DNA of 64,000 nt, taken from contig NZ_CP120983.1 in NCBI RefSeq assembly GCF_030719215.1, positions 2,170,001-2,234,000 of the forward strand. Reading direction: 5' to 3'. This document shows, in pieces, positions 61,463-64,000 of this stretch. Under the pieces are notes generated by a model, which was not told the DNA's origin, did no database searches, and saw only the letters and a program-made list of their open reading frames with translations. The DNA comes from Streptomyces sp. Alt3. GTDB taxonomy: Bacteria > Actinomycetota > Actinomycetes > Streptomycetales > Streptomycetaceae. Position 1 is the stretch's first letter; every line of letters begins with the position of its first letter. The position numbers were made by a program, and so were the translations under genes.

Positions 61463-64000
61463 TCACTCTCCGCGCATCCAATTCTCCATCACCGACAGCA
61501 GATGATCGGAATCGACCGGCTTCGTCACGTAGTCGGAAGCTCCGCAGTCGATCGCCTTCTCGCGGTCGCCCTTCATCGCCTTGGCGGTCAGCGCGACGAT
61601 CGGCAGCCCCGCGAACTGCGGCATCCTGCGGATCGCCGTCGTCGTCGCATAGCCATCCATCTCGGGCATCATGATGTCCATCAGAACGATCGTCACATCA
61701 TCGTGCTGCTCAAGGACTTCGATACCTTCCCGCCCGTTCTCCGCGTACAGCACCGACAACCCGTGCTGCTCCAGCACGCTGGTGAGGGCGAAGACGTTTC
61801 GGATGTCGTCGTCGACGATCAGCACCTTCTCCCCGCGGAAACGGAACGTCCGGCGGTTCTCCGGCTGTTCCTGATCGCTCTGCACCCACTCCTCCGGGGC
61901 CGCGGCGGCCTCCGCCCGGGAACTGCCGTTCGCCAGGGCGGGCCGCTGCGCCGCTCCACCCAGGGCCTTGCGGCGGCGCCGGAACACCCCGGCCGAGTTG
62001 GCCGGATCCCCCAGCGGCGGTTCGGTGCTCTGTGACGCCTCCAGGTGCAGGGCGCCCTCGGCCGGGCCCTCGTGGGCCTCGACCGGCCCGGCCCCCAACT
62101 GCGGGTAACCCTGCGGAGGCAGCTCGCTCGGGTGCAGCGGCAGATACAGGGTGAAGGTCGAACCACGTCCGGGCTCACTCGCCGCGTGGATCTCGCCGCC
62201 CAGCAGACGGGCGATCTCCCGGCTGATGGAGAGACCCAGACCCGTCCCCCCGTACTTGCGGCTGGTCGTACCGTCCGCCTGCTTGAACGCCTCGAAGATC
62301 ACCAGCATCTTGCTCGACGCGATGCCGATACCGGTGTCTGTGACCGAGAAGGCGATCAGGTCTCCGTCGGCGTCACGCAGCGAACCGGCTTCCAGCAGGT
62401 GCTCCCTGATGGCGTTCGGCACGTCGGCGCCCGCCGGCCTGATGACCAGTTCCACCGCGCCGCTGTCGGTGAACTTGACCGCGTTGGACAGGAGGTTGCG
62501 CAGGACCTGCAGCAGCCTCTGCTCGTCCGTGTGCAGCGTGGCGGGGAGCTCCGGGGAGACCCGCACGGAGAAGTCGAGCCCCTTCTCCGCGGTGAGCGGC
62601 CGGAAGGTCGCCTCCACGTAGTCCACCAACTGCACCAGGGCGATCCGCGTCGGACTGACGTCCATCTTGCCCGCCTCGACCTTGGACAGGTCGAGGATGT
62701 CGTTGATCAGCTGGAGCAGGTCGGAGCCCGCCCCGTGGATCGTCTCGGCGAACTCCACCTGCTTCGGCGAGAGATTGCCCTCGGCGTTGTCCGCGAGCAG
62801 CTTGGCCAGGATGAGCAGCGAGTTGAGCGGCGTACGCAGCTCGTGCGACATGTTCGCGAGGAACTCGGACTTGTATCGCATCGAGACGGCGAGCTGCTCG
62901 GCGCGCTCCTCCAGGACCTGCCGCGCCTCCTCGATCTCGGTGTTCTTCACCTCGATGTCGCGGTTCTGCTGGGCCAGCAGTTCGGCCTTCTCCTCGAGCT
63001 CGGCGTTGGATGCCTGCAGCGCCTTCTGCCGGTTCTCGAGCTCCTGCGAACGGTCGCGAAGCTGCTCGGTGAGCTCCTGGGACTGTTCGAGGAGTTTCTC
63101 GGTCTTCGTGTTGACGCTGATGGTGTTGACGCTCGTGGCGATCATCTCGGCCAGCTGGTTGAGGAAGTCCCGCTGGATGTGCGTGAACGGCTGGAACGAC
63201 GCCAGCTCGATCACACCGAGCACCTGGCCCTCGAAGAGCACCGGGAGCACGATCACGTGCGCGGGCGGCGCCTCGCCGAGGCCGGAGGAGATCTTCAGGT
63301 ACCCCGCCGGTACGTTGTCCACCTGGATCGTCCGCTTCTCCTCGGCAGCCGTGCCGATGAGCGTCTCACCCGGCCGGAACGAGGTCGGCATGGAGCCCGC
63401 CGAGTAGCCGTAACTGCCGCGCATGCGCAGCTCGTACGAGCTGTCCTTGCCGCCCTCGCCGACCTCCTCGGTGTCACCCGTGGCCATGGCCAGGAAGAAC
63501 GCGCCGTGCTGCGCGGAGACGACCGGCGTCAGCTCGCTCATGATCAGCGAGGCGACGTCGTCCAGGTCGCGGCGGCCCTGCATGAGGCCGGAGATCCTGG
63601 CGAGGTTGCCCTTGAGCCAGTCCTGCTCCTTGTTGGCCAGCGTCGTGTCGCGCAGGTTGGCGATCATCGTGTTGATGTTGTCCTGCAGGACCTGGATCTC
63701 GCCGGCGGCGTCGACATCGATCTTGAGGTTGAGATCGCCCCGGGTCACCGCGGTGGCGACGGCCGCGATGGCACGCACCTGACGGGTCAGGTTCCCGGCC
63801 ATCTCGTTCACCGACTCGGTGAGGTCGCGCCAGGTTCCGTCGACGTCCCGGACCCGGGCCTGTCCGCCCAGCTGCCCCTCGGTACCCACTTCACGGGCCA
63901 CCCGGGTCACCTGCTCGGCGAAGGAAGAGAGCTGGTCGACCATCGTGTTGATGGTGTTCTTCAGCTCCTGGATCTCACCGCGCGCGTCGATGTCGATCTT
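61463..64000 (-). CDS. osaA: Hybrid histidine kinase OsaA, 5' end outside the window
   Basis: The last 845 or so codons of a large hybrid kinase; the frame stays open through the right window edge. Seen in order are two HAMP-type repeats ('[20 protein letters not shown]', '[21 protein letters not shown]'), a GAF domain ('[23 protein letters not shown]'), a long coiled coil, HisKA ('[22 protein letters not shown]'), the ATPase ('[19 protein letters not shown]') and a C-terminal receiver ('[22 protein letters not shown]', '[15 protein letters not shown]'). The full OsaA family carries many more HAMP repeats upstream. It is 244 bases from osaB and works with it in the osmotic-stress response. 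Confidence 0.93.
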   Translation of the reverse strand, partial: KIDIDARGEIQELKNTINTMVDQLSSFAEQVTRVAREVGTEGQLGGQARVRDVDGTWRDLTESVNEMAGNLTRQVRAIAAVATAVTRGDLNLKIDVDAAGEIQVLQDNINTMIANLRDTTLANKEQDWLKGNLARISGLMQGRRDLDDVASLIMSELTPVVSAQHGAFFLAMATGDTEEVGEGGKDSSYELRMRGSYGYSAGSMPTSFRPGETLIGTAAEEKRTIQVDNVPAGYLKISSGLGEAPPAHVIVLPVLFEGQVLGVIELASFQPFTHIQRDFLNQLAEMIATSVNTISVNTKTEKLLEQSQELTEQLRDRSQELENRQKALQASNAELEEKAELLAQQNRDIEVKNTEIEEARQVLEERAEQLAVSMRYKSEFLANMSHELRTPLNSLLILAKLLADNAEGNLSPKQVEFAETIHGAGSDLLQLINDILDLSKVEAGKMDVSPTRIALVQLVDYVEATFRPLTAEKGLDFSVRVSPELPATLHTDEQRLLQVLRNLLSNAVKFTDSGAVELVIRPAGADVPNAIREHLLEAGSLRDADGDLIAFSVTDTGIGIASSKMLVIFEAFKQADGTTSRKYGGTGLGLSISREIARLLGGEIHAASEPGRGSTFTLYLPLHPSELPPQGYPQLGAGPVEAHEGPAEGALHLEASQSTEPPLGDPANSAGVFRRRRKALGGAAQRPALANGSSRAEAAAAPEEWVQSDQEQPENRRTFRFRGEKVLIVDDDIRNVFALTSVLEQHGLSVLYAENGREGIEVLEQHDDVTIVLMDIMMPEMDGYATTTAIRRMPQFAGLPIVALTAKAMKGDREKAIDCGASDYVTKPVDSDHLLSVMENWMRGE

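Overview
The window is a gene-dense, very GC-rich chromosomal segment of a Streptomyces. GTG starts are common, AGGAGG-type ribosome sites are frequent and stop codons are mostly TGA. The gene set and order match the S. coelicolor core region that runs from nrdJ/nrdR/lexA through hflX, rshA, dapF, miaA/miaB, gluABCD, recA/recX, lhr, pgsA and ftsK to osaAB. I recognise that order from general knowledge; no search was run. There is no tRNA, rRNA, CRISPR array, insertion sequence, phage gene or attachment site.

Layout. 1-2.1 kb: a GNAT acetyltransferase and a DUF1963-like protein. 2.1-9.2 kb: nucleotide supply and SOS control, with nrdR-nrdJ divergent from lexA, then dinG convergent with lexA. 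9.2-15.3 kb: a four-gene NRPS-independent siderophore operon (aminotransferase, two IucA/IucC synthetases, acyltransferase) that lacks a decarboxylase and an N-hydroxylase. 15.6-27.7 kb: a secreted protease, hflX, a secreted M1 peptidase, the RelA/SpoT homologue rshA, dapF, a membrane protein, miaA, an MT0933-like small protein, a histidine-free LigB-like protein and miaB. 27.8-34.7 kb: a TAXI-type binding protein, the GluR-GluK two-component system and the divergent gluABCD glutamate importer.

34.9-38.8 kb: an FAD monooxygenase, then a cysteine dioxygenase-rhodanese pair preceded by a 28-codon cysteine-rich leader ORF, then a hypothetical gene. 39-45.8 kb: recA-recX, an AI-2E-type permease, a DUF3046 protein, an alpha/alpha-toroid protein, azlCD and an AraC regulator. 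45.9-53.5 kb: lhr, nei, a small membrane protein, dps-csbD and clgR. 53.6-64 kb: cinA, pgsA, rimO, a RodZ-like protein, ftsK and the osmoadaptation pair osaB/osaA, the last cut by the window edge.

Most genes are housekeeping: DNA repair, dNTP supply, tRNA and ribosome modification, lysine/peptidoglycan precursors, phospholipid synthesis, chromosome segregation, and stress signalling. The most interesting sequence is the leader ORF at 36582-36668. A promoter-like TTGACC-17-TGTACT would start the transcript at or next to its ATG, so it may be leaderless. It carries three Cys codons at its end, and its last codons contain an 8-base perfect complement of the Shine-Dalgarno region of the cysteine dioxygenase gene. 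This looks like a cysteine-responsive translational attenuator on a cysteine-degrading operon. Other points worth checking are the incomplete siderophore operon, the degenerate synthetase half of RshA, the histidine-free LigB-like protein, tandem NrdR boxes 31 bp apart, LexA sites at lexA and recA, and three short duplications that copy gene ends including the stop codon.
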